A stretch of 64,000 bases of DNA from Brettanomyces bruxellensis (GCF_011074885.1 NC_054688.1:744001-808000), one strand, 5' to 3'. Shown: positions 37,495 to 48,741, numbered from the stretch's first letter. Notes: generated by a model not told the origin, from the sequence alone. Numbers and translations are program-made.

Positions 37495-39286
37495 TTGCTG
37501 TCAGAAATATGTCAACTATCTGTGTATATTAGACTTGCTCACAGACAAAAAAACACAGCTATAGAGGAATGGAAGAGTTCATTTTACTCTTTCAGAAATT
37601 AATAGATGTGGGTTATAAAATAAATGGATATTAGTGTGTATCAACGAGGATAAGTAAATGTGCTTTCTTTTGGCTGATGATAGTGGTATAGTTGGTTTTT
37701 GCCCTTCTCTTGAAAGTTCTTGTTCGGCAAAACGCCAGATCTTAATATGGAACTGACCGGCTTGAATGGGCTTTGTTAAAGGATAGAAGCACCAATCAGA
37801 AATGATTAGAAACAGTCTCTGTTGACCTATAGTAGGCAGTATATTCTTGACAAAAATAAACGCAAATCGCTCTTTTGAAAGATTGCACGAAGATGAACAG
37901 AAAGTGATAAATCCAACGTGGAACAGATCTGACGGAGTACGATAGATATGTGATATACTGATGAGAGGTCAAAAAAAAAAAAAATAAAAACAGAGATGAG
38001 GTCTTTTATTTCTCAGAATTGAACTGGGGTGAAATAATATTCTGGAGATAGGCGGAAGCTAATTTTAGGAAGATGCGGAACATAGCGACAATTCTGAAAA
38101 TGAAGAGAAAAAAGCATTGAGGGGAAAAAATTATTATTTGGAAAAGAAACAAAACTGCCTAAAAGAATAGTTTGGGGGCCGGGTATCTCTACCTACTAGT
38201 GCATAATTAGGATGAAACAGTATTCTATGCACCCTTTCTTTTCAACTTAATGACATAATTTTGACACTATAATGCGTTGAATCACCTCACAGCTCTTAGG
38301 AGGAATAAATGATAAGATAAGTCTTTAAATTTGACGTCTCGGAATAACTATTGCGAGAATCCCGAACTGTATGTCAATAAAAGCCTTTGCAAACAATAAT
38401 ATGATGCACTTTAAATATATCCCTCATTTTCATCGGCCATGCTGCATACAATAAAACAAAATGCGTGATGTAGAAACAACATATCACATTCAATATCTTT
38501 ATTAGAATGCATCCTCATATAAAAATATATATTTATATACTGAACAAGTGGAATTTCTCGGCTAACACTTTAGCTTAGAAATTACCAGTTTTCATACTAA
38601 TATGTACCTTGCAGCAAATCGTACAAGGACTTTCGCCAACCGATACGCGATTACGATAAATAATCATAATATACATTTGTGTATGCAATATTTCAACTCA
38701 GCAATTCCAATAATAACCGGTACACACACTACTCTGCAGTTCACATTTGGTCGGGTTGAACCAGCCATAGTTTATTACGAATATATACCTAAAAGTTATA
38801 AATTATACTATTTGCTTTTTGAATATACTTCTGTATATTAATTTATCCAGCCACCTGCTTAACTCCAGTCCTTTTTCTTTGTTAGACTATTGGCGCCGTA
38901 ATACGCGGTCTGGCAAAACAAAAAAACAAAAAAATAGCGACACCTAATTCACGTAATTATTTTCTGGTTTGGTATTCTCCCGCATTGCGATCTTTTTTTC
39001 TCATTTGGCTCTCGATTAAAGTAACTGATAATTTTTTATTTTATTTTATTTTTTATCATCGCCTTTCCAATGCCAGTACTTCAACCGCACTCTCCCCCGA
39101 AAGTATCAATCAGTACATCATAGTAAGCAGCATAATACTCCTTATTGTTGACGAATAAACTGGATGAGACTTATTCATGCTTAATTGATCGCACAGAATC
39201 CAATATTAAAAGCTAAGCAAGTCCTCTATCTATCTATCTATTTAATAACCAGATAATAAGTGCATCTAGAGCTTGACAAATACAGA
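37495..39286. other. 1.8-kb divergent regulatory region, LST4-like / CYR1
   Basis: The longest gene-free stretch of the window interior. It holds an A/T-rich core with A14-like run at 37971-37984, several TATATA-type stretches (38520-38545) and a short (TCTA)n microsatellite near 39225-39242 just upstream of CYR1. The ORF-like frame at 38602-38841 has no recognisable composition or motif. No tRNA signature was found. Its length suggests extensive regulation of CYR1 or an unrecognised non-coding transcript; neither can be shown by reading. Confidence 0.5.
39225..39242 (+). repeat. (TCTA)n microsatellite upstream of CYR1
   Basis: About four and a half TCTA units ending 44 bp upstream of the ATG. 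Confidence 0.8.
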
Positions 39287-42200
39287 ATGACGGGGAAAGA
39301 GGGCCCAAACAGAAATGGTCATAAACCAAACCTATTCCATTCAAAATCGAGCTTCTTTCGCACAAACTCGCAGATATTCCCAAGACCAAGATTTAACTCC
39401 AAGTACATGGAAAATGAAGAATCGGGAGATAACTTAGCATTAAAGAATCGTGCTCCGTATAATACAGTCAAAGGTGAATTTACCGAATCCTCCACCTCAC
39501 CAAAGTCATCACGACCATCATCATATGCTGCACCATCTGGGCAATCGGCCGCAAAATCTACATTGAAGTCTTTGTTTAAGTCCAGTGCAACCAGCAGAAG
39601 GCCATCAAGACGTAACTCATCTGTTTCAAACCTGTCACCTTCATCAGAATCAATTGCAGGTTCAAGTGAATCCAGTATGGAAGAAGGGCGCAGAATAGCT
39701 GACCAGGAAAGCTACAACGAAAATACCTCAATGAAAGAAGTACTGGGTAAGCACCATAGCCATTATAACAGCAGACACTCAAAATCGTCGTTTTCGCTCT
39801 CAAATATGATTCCGAACCGGAGTAGTAGTCGGACAAACATATCGGCTTCTTCATCGCATATATTTCCATTGATATCCATTTCAAGTTCACACAGTAATAG
39901 CCATGAAAATATTCTCAGCCATCATAGTCATAAAAACGATAGAAGCACACCTGTCTCTCCTACAAGTGTGTCACATTCGTCTGAAAAGGCCACAGCAGAA
40001 GCTGATACAGCGACGAATTCAATTCCTTCAACATATTCCGGCTTCCATGCAGTGAGATTCCATGGCGATCAGATCGTTCCACCTTTATCGAAACCAATAA
40101 AGCCGAGAAAGAGATCCAGTAAGAGGTCTACTATTTTGAAGAAGCTTATTTCAAGCGGGCACGAGTCAATGAAGAGGTCTTCATCGGGTACGGATTTTTT
40201 CAGAAGGAGCTCATTTCAAACTGCTGATAACCAGAAATCTGAGTTCAGGATAACAGATAAAAATGCTGCCGTTGATAAAGCAGGAGTTTCCGATAGAGAA
40301 CAACAACACAGTGTAATGAGTGGGGCATTGAAGATGTCATCACCATTTGGTATTGATTTAGATACCGAGGATGATGAAATGGCACAGATTACAAACATGT
40401 CAGCTACACCAATATCCAGAGTCAGCTCTGTAAATACCGTTTCATACGAGAAAAATGCACGAAAAGATTCTACATCCGGATGGCTTGCACCCGAAAGTTG
40501 GAAAGTGAAAACGGACAGACAGTTGCCAAGAGATCAAGATGAAGATAAGTCTGCAGCTGGAGATGATCTCTCTGATGATATGGATTCTTCGTCGAATAAT
40601 TTCTCCTTCTATACGGAGACAACTACCTCGGATGATTCAAGAAAGAATACTGGGAAAAGGGACAGTAATGCTGATAACACTAAAAAGCGTCACAAGGTTC
40701 ATCACTCAAATGAATTGAGAGGTGCATCAAGATCATCTGTTCGTATTTTCAAGGGTGAAAAGAGTTCAGTTCTTCCATGCACTTTGGAAACTACATGCAA
40801 AGACATTCTAGACGCGTTGAGAAGAAAGCGTTTCTTAAGATCCGAGGAGGACCATATTATTGTGCTTAAGTGTGGTGGGCTCACGAGAAGTCTTTCATAT
40901 GATGAAAGATTGTTGCGGATTCAAAGAAACATGCTTTTCCTATATGGATACACCGAAAGGGACAACTTGGACTACATAGAGAGGACTGATTTGAGTTTCC
41001 TTTTCAAGTTCATTGTTCAGGAAAGAGGTGTCGAACTAATTAGTGAAGACAAACGTACTATGATAAATCCACAGAATGTTGTTCTAAGAAACTGGAATAT
41101 ACAGGATATTCCAAACTTCCTTTACGCTGAACCAATTGTTAGTCTAGATGTGTCACAAAACCCATCATTCAGGTTTACAAAGGAGTTTATGCACGACTGT
41201 AGGAATATGCTGACATTGAAGTTCACTAGAAGTGGTCACCCATCTTTTCCAGCAGCTATAGCATATGCTCCTAGATTGACAACTTTGAACCTGGAGGTGA
41301 ATTATATTCGAATCATTCCACCTGAAATTTCCAACCTTGATACTCTTACTACTTTGAATTTGGCATGCAATAGAATTTCACATCTCCCGGATTCTTTTTC
41401 GAAGTTGAAAAGTTTGGCATCTCTTAATTTGTCATCGAACAGACTTAAACGGATACCAGACCAGGTTCTTGCAATTAAAGGTTTACGTAGGTTGGATCTT
41501 TCCTATAATGCTATTACAAAAATAAGCGACAAATTGACCCATTTGAAGGACCTGGTTGTTCTTCAAATTGCAGGTAACAGTCTTACTGAGGAATTGCCGG
41601 CTTTCTTTGAAATATTTCAGAATCTCATCAAGGTTGATGTCCGTTTCAACAAATTGAGTTCAATCGATTCGCTTAAGAATTCTCCAAAGCTTGAAGTTAT
41701 TCGTGCTACTGGTAACAATATTTCAGTTTTCAGAAGTAGCACACCATCTCTTTTCGAAGTAGAGATGAATCTCAACCCATTAACATACGTATACTTTGAG
41801 TCTGAGATGCCAAACTTAAAAGTGGTTGATCTTTCCAAGGGTAAATTAACATCTTGTTCATTTGTCGCTATGCTAACAGGCGTCGAGAAATTGACATTAG
41901 ATATCAATCACTTGACGACATTACCGGAGGAAATTGGCAGTATGGAGAAGCTTGTGCATCTTTCAGTATTTAAGAATAATCTAAACTATCTTCCTGCAAG
42001 TATAAGCAAGCTTAAAAATCTTGAATATCTTGATCTCCATTTGAACAATCTTAATGGCTTGACCGACAGTTTATGGCTTCTTCCATCGTTGAAATATTTG
42101 AATGTGTCTTCTAATCTGTTGGAGGGCTTTCCACCAATTCCATCTATTGCCGATATTGATGGAAAAGAGGCTAGTTCTATCACTACAGAAGTGGAAACCA

Positions 42201-44905
42201 TTGATAATGATGAGGCCAGTGACATTAAATTGGATGCTTTGAGTGATACTTTGAAATATTTGAGTATGAATGATAACAACATTAGTGATTCCGTGGTTCA
42301 TATAATTGGAAAATTTAAAAACTTGGAGTATCTTAACTTATCATACAATGAGTTATATGATATTCCACCAGGACCACTTGCCAACCTTCATAAGTTGAAA
42401 GCATTGTACTTATCGGGAAACTTTTTGTCAACACTCCCAATAGATGATTTTGATTCCTTTAAGGATCTTACCATCCTACACTTGAACGGAAATAAGTTCC
42501 ATTCGTTGCCTGCAGAGTTGTCAAAGCTAAAGAATTTGACAGCTTTGGATGTTGGCTCGAATAACTTGAAGTACAACATTAGTAACATTCCATACGACTG
42601 GAATTGGTGCTACAACAAAAAGCTTCAATTCTTGAACTTTTCTGGTAACAAGAGACTTGAGATAAAGCCACAGTTTAATAGAGGGGAAACAGATGAGCAT
42701 TTGGATTCATTTATTGGATTGCACGATCTGCATATGCTTGGCTTGATGGATGTGACTATTACTACTGATGCTGTTCCAGACCAAACGGTGAATGTAAGAG
42801 TGAGATCTACATCTTCCCAATTAGGAAAATTCGGATATGGTATATCTGACACTCTTGGATCGAGGGAAGTGCTAACGACCAGAGATGTGGTGTTGGAAAA
42901 ATTTAGAGGTCATTCAGATGAAATGCTTTTGACATTGTATGATGCAAAGAATTGCTCACAAACACATGGTGATAAGATATCCAAGATTATTCAAGAAACG
43001 TTTGGAATCCACTTTTCAAAAGAATTGGAGTCTTTGGGAAAAGTGATAATTCCAGGAAGCACTCCTAAAAATATCGAGGATTGCCTGCGTGGGGCATTTT
43101 TGAAGATGAACTCTGAAATGAACATTTTGATAAATAGGGATACTTCTTCCACTTTCAGTTCTGCGGCTGCACACAGAACTCAAACCACAGATAAGCTCAG
43201 TTTGGAAGAGGATGGATATAGTGGATGCTGTGCAGTTGTTGTTTACATTAAGGGTGACATGATTTACCTAGCAAACTTGGGTGATACCATGGGTGTTCTC
43301 ACAAAGTCAAATGGTGAGTATCAGGTTGTTACAACAAAGCACGAGCCTTATGCTCCAAAGGAGTATGATCGAATTAGACAGTCAGGTGGTTATGTTACAA
43401 CTGATGGCTATTTGGATGGTGTTTCAGAAGTGTCTCGTGCAGTTGGTTATTTCAAGTTGATTCCACATATTACGGCAAGTCCGAGTATTCACAAGTTCAA
43501 GCTTACCGCAAACGAGGAGATGATTGCGATTGCCACTTCTGATGTTTGGAAGAAGATACCATTTGATCTAGCAGCCGATATTATAAGGCAGGAGAAGTCG
43601 AACCCTGAAGTTGCTGCAGAAAAACTTAGAGACTTCGCCATTTCTTATGGTGTGTCTGACAAGGTGACAGCTGTTGTTCTTTCATTGAGGCAGTTTACTA
43701 CGAAGGCAAAGCATCATGAAAGAGGCACACTACCAGAAGATTCGATACTCCGGAAGCTTGATGAGGAAATCGAGCCACCGGTTGGCGAAGTTGCCATGGT
43801 TTTCACTGATATAAAGAATTCCACTTTGCTATGGGACACATTCCCTGTAGCAATGAGATCAGCCATTAAAGTTCATAACTCTATTATGCGAAGACAGATG
43901 CGTATTATCGGAGGTTATGAGGTGAAGACAGAAGGTGATGCATTTATGGTTTCATTCCCAACACCAACCTCTGCCTTACTATGGTGCTTCTCTGTGCAAC
44001 AGCTTTTAGTTAATACGGATGACTGGCCAGCTGAGATTTTAGCTTCTGATCAGGGATGTGAAATCAAGGATGATCACCAGAATGTGATATTTAGAGGTTT
44101 GTCCGTCAGAATGGGTATCCACTGGGGTATGCCTGTTTGTGAGAGGGATATAGTGACGAGAAGAATGGATTACTTTGGACCAATGGTGAACAGAGCATCC
44201 AGAGTTAGTGCAGTTGCTGATGGTGGTCAGATAACTTTAAGTAACGATTTCTATCAAGAATTCCAGAAGCTTCAGAAGCAACATAAACAATTGAAAGAGA
44301 AGAAGCTGAAAATTACCGATGTGTATACCTCCAAGGCCATGGGACAGATCATTGAGGAGCAGATGGACCAATTAGAGCAAGTTGGATGGGTAGATAAACT
44401 ACTTGGAACGAAAAAATTAAAGGGTCTTGAGGCCCCGGAGATGATTTGGTTGATATATCCAAAGTCGTTGAAGACAAGAATGAGACTTTTGCAGAGCTCA
44501 AACGGAGAAATAAACAACAAAGCAAGCAGAGTGACCACCGGTGGTGTCACTGCCGCAAATATATGGTCACTAAGACAGATTTCATTACGTTTGGAGCGGA
44601 TTTGCAATTATTTAGCCTCCCAGGATACGGTTAATGATGTCATGGCACATGATAAATACTACAAGGGAGTATCTGAGCACGCTGAGAGTGTTCTTAGTGG
44701 GCAGATGACTAAGGCGGAAAATGTTACGAATGTGTTCTTTGAACATACGCTGACTAGAATTGAGAATTGTGTCCTAACACTTTCATTACGAAGAGATATA
44801 ACAGATGGTTGTATGGAGAAATGCTCCGTGAGTGATCTTATTTCTCAGATTCATGATATCTTGAGTGAATACAAGCTGATAAAGGTTGCTCGGGACAATA
44901 AATAA
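39287..44905 (+). CDS. CYR1: adenylate cyclase
   Basis: This 1872-residue protein makes cAMP for protein kinase A and is activated by Ras-GTP and Gpa2. Order: a disordered Ser-rich N-terminus (~480 residues), a Ras-association-like segment (~483-570), leucine-rich repeats from about 614 to 1105, a PP2C-like domain (~1190-1490, with GDTMGVL near 1330), the class III cyclase domain (FTDIKNSTLLWDTFP near 1505, metal-binding Asp again in EGDAFMVSF near 1549, VNRASRVSAVADGGQ) and a C-terminal region that in S. cerevisiae binds Srv2/CAP. The layout and size match S. cerevisiae Cyr1 (2026). The frame runs nine codons further upstream only from a GTG; ATG 39287 was chosen. CTG at 41291-41293 falls on a consensus LRR leucine. 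Confidence 0.97.
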   Translation: MTGKEGPNRNGHKPNLFHSKSSFFRTNSQIFPRPRFNSKYMENEESGDNLALKNRAPYNTVKGEFTESSTSPKSSRPSSYAAPSGQSAAKSTLKSLFKSSATSRRPSRRNSSVSNLSPSSESIAGSSESSMEEGRRIADQESYNENTSMKEVLGKHHSHYNSRHSKSSFSLSNMIPNRSSSRTNISASSSHIFPLISISSSHSNSHENILSHHSHKNDRSTPVSPTSVSHSSEKATAEADTATNSIPSTYSGFHAVRFHGDQIVPPLSKPIKPRKRSSKRSTILKKLISSGHESMKRSSSGTDFFRRSSFQTADNQKSEFRITDKNAAVDKAGVSDREQQHSVMSGALKMSSPFGIDLDTEDDEMAQITNMSATPISRVSSVNTVSYEKNARKDSTSGWLAPESWKVKTDRQLPRDQDEDKSAAGDDLSDDMDSSSNNFSFYTETTTSDDSRKNTGKRDSNADNTKKRHKVHHSNELRGASRSSVRIFKGEKSSVLPCTLETTCKDILDALRRKRFLRSEEDHIIVLKCGGLTRSLSYDERLLRIQRNMLFLYGYTERDNLDYIERTDLSFLFKFIVQERGVELISEDKRTMINPQNVVLRNWNIQDIPNFLYAEPIVSLDVSQNPSFRFTKEFMHDCRNMLTLKFTRSGHPSFPAAIAYAPRLTTLNLEVNYIRIIPPEISNLDTLTTLNLACNRISHLPDSFSKLKSLASLNLSSNRLKRIPDQVLAIKGLRRLDLSYNAITKISDKLTHLKDLVVLQIAGNSLTEELPAFFEIFQNLIKVDVRFNKLSSIDSLKNSPKLEVIRATGNNISVFRSSTPSLFEVEMNLNPLTYVYFESEMPNLKVVDLSKGKLTSCSFVAMLTGVEKLTLDINHLTTLPEEIGSMEKLVHLSVFKNNLNYLPASISKLKNLEYLDLHLNNLNGLTDSLWLLPSLKYLNVSSNLLEGFPPIPSIADIDGKEASSITTEVETIDNDEASDIKLDALSDTLKYLSMNDNNISDSVVHIIGKFKNLEYLNLSYNELYDIPPGPLANLHKLKALYLSGNFLSTLPIDDFDSFKDLTILHLNGNKFHSLPAELSKLKNLTALDVGSNNLKYNISNIPYDWNWCYNKKLQFLNFSGNKRLEIKPQFNRGETDEHLDSFIGLHDLHMLGLMDVTITTDAVPDQTVNVRVRSTSSQLGKFGYGISDTLGSREVLTTRDVVLEKFRGHSDEMLLTLYDAKNCSQTHGDKISKIIQETFGIHFSKELESLGKVIIPGSTPKNIEDCLRGAFLKMNSEMNILINRDTSSTFSSAAAHRTQTTDKLSLEEDGYSGCCAVVVYIKGDMIYLANLGDTMGVLTKSNGEYQVVTTKHEPYAPKEYDRIRQSGGYVTTDGYLDGVSEVSRAVGYFKLIPHITASPSIHKFKLTANEEMIAIATSDVWKKIPFDLAADIIRQEKSNPEVAAEKLRDFAISYGVSDKVTAVVLSLRQFTTKAKHHERGTLPEDSILRKLDEEIEPPVGEVAMVFTDIKNSTLLWDTFPVAMRSAIKVHNSIMRRQMRIIGGYEVKTEGDAFMVSFPTPTSALLWCFSVQQLLVNTDDWPAEILASDQGCEIKDDHQNVIFRGLSVRMGIHWGMPVCERDIVTRRMDYFGPMVNRASRVSAVADGGQITLSNDFYQEFQKLQKQHKQLKEKKLKITDVYTSKAMGQIIEEQMDQLEQVGWVDKLLGTKKLKGLEAPEMIWLIYPKSLKTRMRLLQSSNGEINNKASRVTTGGVTAANIWSLRQISLRLERICNYLASQDTVNDVMAHDKYYKGVSEHAESVLSGQMTKAENVTNVFFEHTLTRIENCVLTLSLRRDITDGCMEKCSVSDLISQIHDILSEYKLIKVARDNK

Positions 44906-45511
44906 AGCATAATATGTTTTCAAGAATCAGGACATATATAATTTAATTCTAACGCTTAGTTGAAGTTTATGGAAATGATGTATTGGTGGCCTAGTTAACA
45001 TTGCAGACTCGTCGATCGACTAATTTCAAATTTTTTTAATTTTTAATTTTTAATTTTATTTTGTTACCCCTCCTTCTGTTTACATGCACAGACAGAATAC
45101 CAACATGGATACCAACATATTTCACTGAAGATGTGGGGTAGCGCCAATATAAAAAGGACAGGATTTCCTTGAGTTTGAATAAATTATCTCACATTTCCTT
45201 ATACTCAAGCTATTGAAATTAGATCAAAGGGTGTATATATATTATATACTTATTTGTGCCGACGTATACCTAATAATAATTTCTGTCAGTTGAAGATAGC
45301 GACAAAGTTGAAGCTACTTTGAACTTGAATTTCAACTGGTATATCTAAAACTATTTCCTAATTAATTTGAATCCTTCAGAATCTAGGATTCGCGAATTTT
45401 TTAGGGGGGGAGGGAAAAAAAAGCACACAAAAATAATAATAATAAAAAAAGGAAGTCATCGCGATCATTGACAGAATCGAGGATAAAGAAATATTTGTGA
45501 ATAATTTCAAC
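44906..45511. other. intergenic CYR1-PCD1
   Basis: A 606-bp interval. A TATAAAAA at 45148-45155 lies 357 bp before the PCD1 ATG, rather far for its TATA box; an alternating TATATATATATTATATA run near 45231-45247 is closer. A G8 run occurs near 45403-45410. Nothing else is recognised. Confidence 0.5.
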
Positions 45512-46657
45512 ATGACACTCGAATTAAGACCTCAAGGTGTTTTCAAAAGGCTAAGCGATTTCGCTGCAGATAAGTTTGGATTGTTAAGCAGAAGGGATCT
45601 TAGACCGCCGAGATTCTATTACGATCAGGTAGTTGCGAATCACAACCATATGGAACCATTATTACGGACCATCCGGAGTTTCAAGATGGACTCACAATAC
45701 TTAGTGAATCTTTTGAATTACAAACCTAGGTTTTACGGTGGACAGGCAGGTGTTTCTGCCTGGTACAAGCTGCCCGCATCGAGAAGATCGGCAGTGCTTG
45801 TGCTCCTATTCATGGGCAAGAGTGGGGAGTTACGAGTCATATTAACAAAGCGATCTAGGAAACTTCGACACTTTTCAGGCCATATCTCTTTCCCTGGTGG
45901 AAAGGTTGAAGATGAGCTGGAATCACCAATGCAGTGTGCGAGAAGAGAGACAGAGGAGGAAATTGGAATTAGCAGGCATAACGAAACCTTGAGAAAGCTT
46001 TATGATTGCGAAATCAGGGAGATGAAAGTGCTTCCTTCTTACATGGCTGGAACATTGCTGGCAGTGGTACCGTGTGTAGGTTTTCTTCATTGGGACGACA
46101 GAAAACTGAACTTTGTCGAAGAGCAAAGTCTGGACTCCTTGAGGCTAAACCCGGGGGAATCTGCGTCGGTTTTCAGTGTTCCGCTTAGAGATTTCATACA
46201 ACCTCGTCCCACAGGATTACCGCTTCTTGAGTGTGTGAAGCAGTCACATACTCGTGTTAAATGGGGAAACATGCCTTGGGATCTCCGCAGATTCATTTTT
46301 CCGACGTTTAGTGAGCAAGAAGTGTCGTGGCTTTCGGATGTGGAGGATCTTTCTCCACCGTCTTCAGAGGATGATAATCGGGAAAGCGGGAAAACCGGAA
46401 TGCCTACTCGTAATTGCTGGGGACTCACAGCCAATATTTTGCACGATTTGGCGGAAATAGTGTACATGAATGAGCAAACGAAGGTAATAGGCCACGAGGA
46501 TATGATCTGGGCATCGTATCAAAATGGACAGATGAAGCAGAAGCAGCGTAGTGCATTTGAGAAGGGATTGATCAAGAATCTGCCGGGTTACACGTTTGAC
46601 GAATATCTTGGTCATGAAGAGTTTGCCAAGCTCAAACAGACGTATGGCGAACGATAA
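45512..46657 (+). CDS. PCD1: Nudix coenzyme A diphosphatase, PCD1 type
   Basis: A 381-residue Nudix hydrolase, expected to split CoA and oxidised CoA into phosphopantetheine and 3',5'-ADP; yeast Pcd1 also acts on oxidised nucleotides. The CoA-Nudix signature L-T-x-R-S-x3-R-x3-G-x3-FPGG is present as LTKRSRKLRHFSGHISFPGG, followed by the Nudix catalytic helix RRETEEEIG. The remainder, including a C-terminal GLTANIL...GHEDMIW segment, aligns with my memory of S. cerevisiae Pcd1 (340 residues). Yeast Pcd1 is peroxisomal; here the C-terminus is GER, not a canonical SKL-type signal, so location is open. The upstream open frame starts from GTG and was not used. The stop is 107 bp from that of the convergent GUT2. 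Confidence 0.9.
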   Translation: MTLELRPQGVFKRLSDFAADKFGLLSRRDLRPPRFYYDQVVANHNHMEPLLRTIRSFKMDSQYLVNLLNYKPRFYGGQAGVSAWYKLPASRRSAVLVLLFMGKSGELRVILTKRSRKLRHFSGHISFPGGKVEDELESPMQCARRETEEEIGISRHNETLRKLYDCEIREMKVLPSYMAGTLLAVVPCVGFLHWDDRKLNFVEEQSLDSLRLNPGESASVFSVPLRDFIQPRPTGLPLLECVKQSHTRVKWGNMPWDLRRFIFPTFSEQEVSWLSDVEDLSPPSSEDDNRESGKTGMPTRNCWGLTANILHDLAEIVYMNEQTKVIGHEDMIWASYQNGQMKQKQRSAFEKGLIKNLPGYTFDEYLGHEEFAKLKQTYGER

Positions 46658-46764
46658 GCTTGCTGGTTAGGGTTTACTCCGATCTGATCCAGGTCGCATT
46701 TCGTTTACATATTAAGTACAGAATAAAGATACAGTCATGTATAGTATAAATAGGAGATGCAGGA

Positions 46765-48741
46765 TCATAGTGTTCCGTACGGGGTGTTGTTTGGAACAAT
46801 GCCCATTTGCTTTATGTAGTTGACGGTCTCCAACTTCATCTGGTGCTTCTTTTCGGAACTCCAGCCATATTTGCGAGCCATCACATCGACCACTTCATCA
46901 ACTGCACTCAGAGCTCTTTGAGCATCTAGAAACGCAAGCCTGCATCTCCTGGCAAGAAAATCGGCTGGATGGCACACGTGCTCGTAGTCAAGGCAGTAGT
47001 ACAACTCCCCTAACGTGAATGGATACTTGAAGTCCTCATAAGTGTAGCTGTGACCCTCTGCCTTGGAAAGACCAACGGGGTCCCGGAGTCTTGGATACTG
47101 GCTGAATAACTCGCAGATCAAGGGTGCCCGATCGCCGTAATTTGCAGCCAAATGCTCTGCAACGGGTTCTGTAAGATTATACTTCTGTGCCAGCCGGCAA
47201 AACAGAGAGGTATCGTATCCTTCGGCACCAATGAGCTTATGGTGCCTCGTACTGCATTTTACGGTTCCAAACTTGTCGCTAAACGAGGGGGTGTGTTGGA
47301 TAGTGTAGTCCACGACATCCTCGGCCATTCTTCGGTACGTGGTCCACTTTCCTCCACTGATAGTGATAAGACCGTTTGGAGCCTCGTAGACCAAATGGTT
47401 TCTCACGAGACCTTGAGTGGACGTGACTTGTCCCTCGGGAACGGTGCTTGGATCCCTAACCAAAGGCCTAACACCACACCAGGCACTCAAAATGTCTTCT
47501 CTGCGGACCGGGAACCGCACATAGTGCTGGAGCTCGCCCAGAATGTCCGATATGTCCTTTTCCGTGGCCACCGGGTTTTCTGGAACCTTCTCCAGGGGAA
47601 CATCCGTCGTTCCTGCAAGCACTTTCCCCTGCCAGGGAAGAAAGAACATCACTCTGCCGTCAGCAGTGGATGCATCCAAGAGACCCTGGTCCTCGGAACA
47701 GTACCATTCGGGAAGGATAACGTGAACACCGCCGGAGGGAACCACCATCTTCGGGTTTCCCAACGCTTCCGGGTCTGGCATTCCCGTCTCAGACTTGTCC
47801 ATCGATATTAGAGCGTCCGAATACGGACCGGCTGCACCAATCACGGCCTCCGCACCAACCAAGTATTGGTTTCCCGTCTCACGATCCTGCACCCGCACAC
47901 CTCTCGTCTTGCCATTGTCATCTTTGAGAAGCTGCTCCACGGCTGTGTAGTTCAACACTGTGGCACCATTCTGCTCGGCTGTTAGTGCAAGTGCAATATT
48001 CATCCGGGCATCGTTGAAAAGGCCATCGTGGTAAACGAGGCCGCCCACTAACCCGCTTGGGTCAAGCTGGGGGTGCTCATCAAGCGTTGTTTGCCTAGTC
48101 ATCACATAGGAGTGTCTGAGGCCCTCCGATCCGGCAAACATGTCGTACAGCACACACCCGGCGTAGAAATACGGTAACTGGTACCATTTGTACACGGGGA
48201 TGCATATGGGGAGACACGTGGCAAGGTGAGGAGCGTTCTGGATCACGGATGCTCGCTCGTGCAATGCTTCAATCACCAAGTCCAACTGTGCCTTGGAAAG
48301 CTGGAAAACGGCTTTTTCAAGATAACGCACACCGCCATGTGCCATCTTGGTTGATTTTGAGGAGGTACCCGAGGCGTAGTCGTTTTTTTCCACCAGAAGC
48401 ACCTTTAATCCTCTCAAAGTTGCATCCAAAGCTGTGCCACAGCCAACTGCACCGCCACCCACAACCACGACATCATACTTCACTTTTGCATCTTTTGCTC
48501 TTGCCTCACCGGCGTCCACGTTCTTCTTTTCAAACCCTAGACTTTCAACTGTTGCACCCAATCGACGGAAGCTTTCTTCTCTAGTGGGCGGTTTTGCAAG
48601 TTGTGTAATGAACGGATGAACTTCCGCTTTGTTGTCGGCATGTGTCACTTTATTCACCCAGCTATTAAAGGCAAATCCACCGGTTGCAATCACTACCGAC
48701 CCGATGGCCAATTGTTTGGCACGAATAAGAAAACGAGGCAT
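46765..48741 (-). CDS. GUT2: mitochondrial FAD-dependent glycerol-3-phosphate dehydrogenase
   Basis: This 658-residue flavoenzyme of the mitochondrial inner membrane oxidises glycerol-3-phosphate to dihydroxyacetone phosphate and passes electrons to ubiquinone. Seen: a basic N-terminus and hydrophobic segment (LAIGSVVIATGGFAF) for mitochondrial targeting and anchoring, the dinucleotide-binding VVVVGGGAVGCG near residue 92, SGTSSKSTKMAHGGVRYLEKA (GlpD-type substrate region), LAGTTDVPLE and SGGKWTTYR, all hallmarks of FAD-G3PDH. Length is nearly that of S. cerevisiae Gut2 (649). Base composition is visibly more GC-rich in the third codon position than its neighbours, suggesting high expression and codon optimisation. 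It takes part in glycerol use and in the G3P redox shuttle. Confidence 0.97.
   Translation of the reverse strand: MPRFLIRAKQLAIGSVVIATGGFAFNSWVNKVTHADNKAEVHPFITQLAKPPTREESFRRLGATVESLGFEKKNVDAGEARAKDAKVKYDVVVVGGGAVGCGTALDATLRGLKVLLVEKNDYASGTSSKSTKMAHGGVRYLEKAVFQLSKAQLDLVIEALHERASVIQNAPHLATCLPICIPVYKWYQLPYFYAGCVLYDMFAGSEGLRHSYVMTRQTTLDEHPQLDPSGLVGGLVYHDGLFNDARMNIALALTAEQNGATVLNYTAVEQLLKDDNGKTRGVRVQDRETGNQYLVGAEAVIGAAGPYSDALISMDKSETGMPDPEALGNPKMVVPSGGVHVILPEWYCSEDQGLLDASTADGRVMFFLPWQGKVLAGTTDVPLEKVPENPVATEKDISDILGELQHYVRFPVRREDILSAWCGVRPLVRDPSTVPEGQVTSTQGLVRNHLVYEAPNGLITISGGKWTTYRRMAEDVVDYTIQHTPSFSDKFGTVKCSTRHHKLIGAEGYDTSLFCRLAQKYNLTEPVAEHLAANYGDRAPLICELFSQYPRLRDPVGLSKAEGHSYTYEDFKYPFTLGELYYCLDYEHVCHPADFLARRCRLAFLDAQRALSAVDEVVDVMARKYGWSSEKKHQMKLETVNYIKQMGIVPNNTPYGTL

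Noticed and set aside
38602..38841. 79-codon ORF in the CYR1/LST4 divergent region
   Set aside because: Tyr/Asn/Thr-rich composition of translated AT-rich DNA, no motif or family resemblance.
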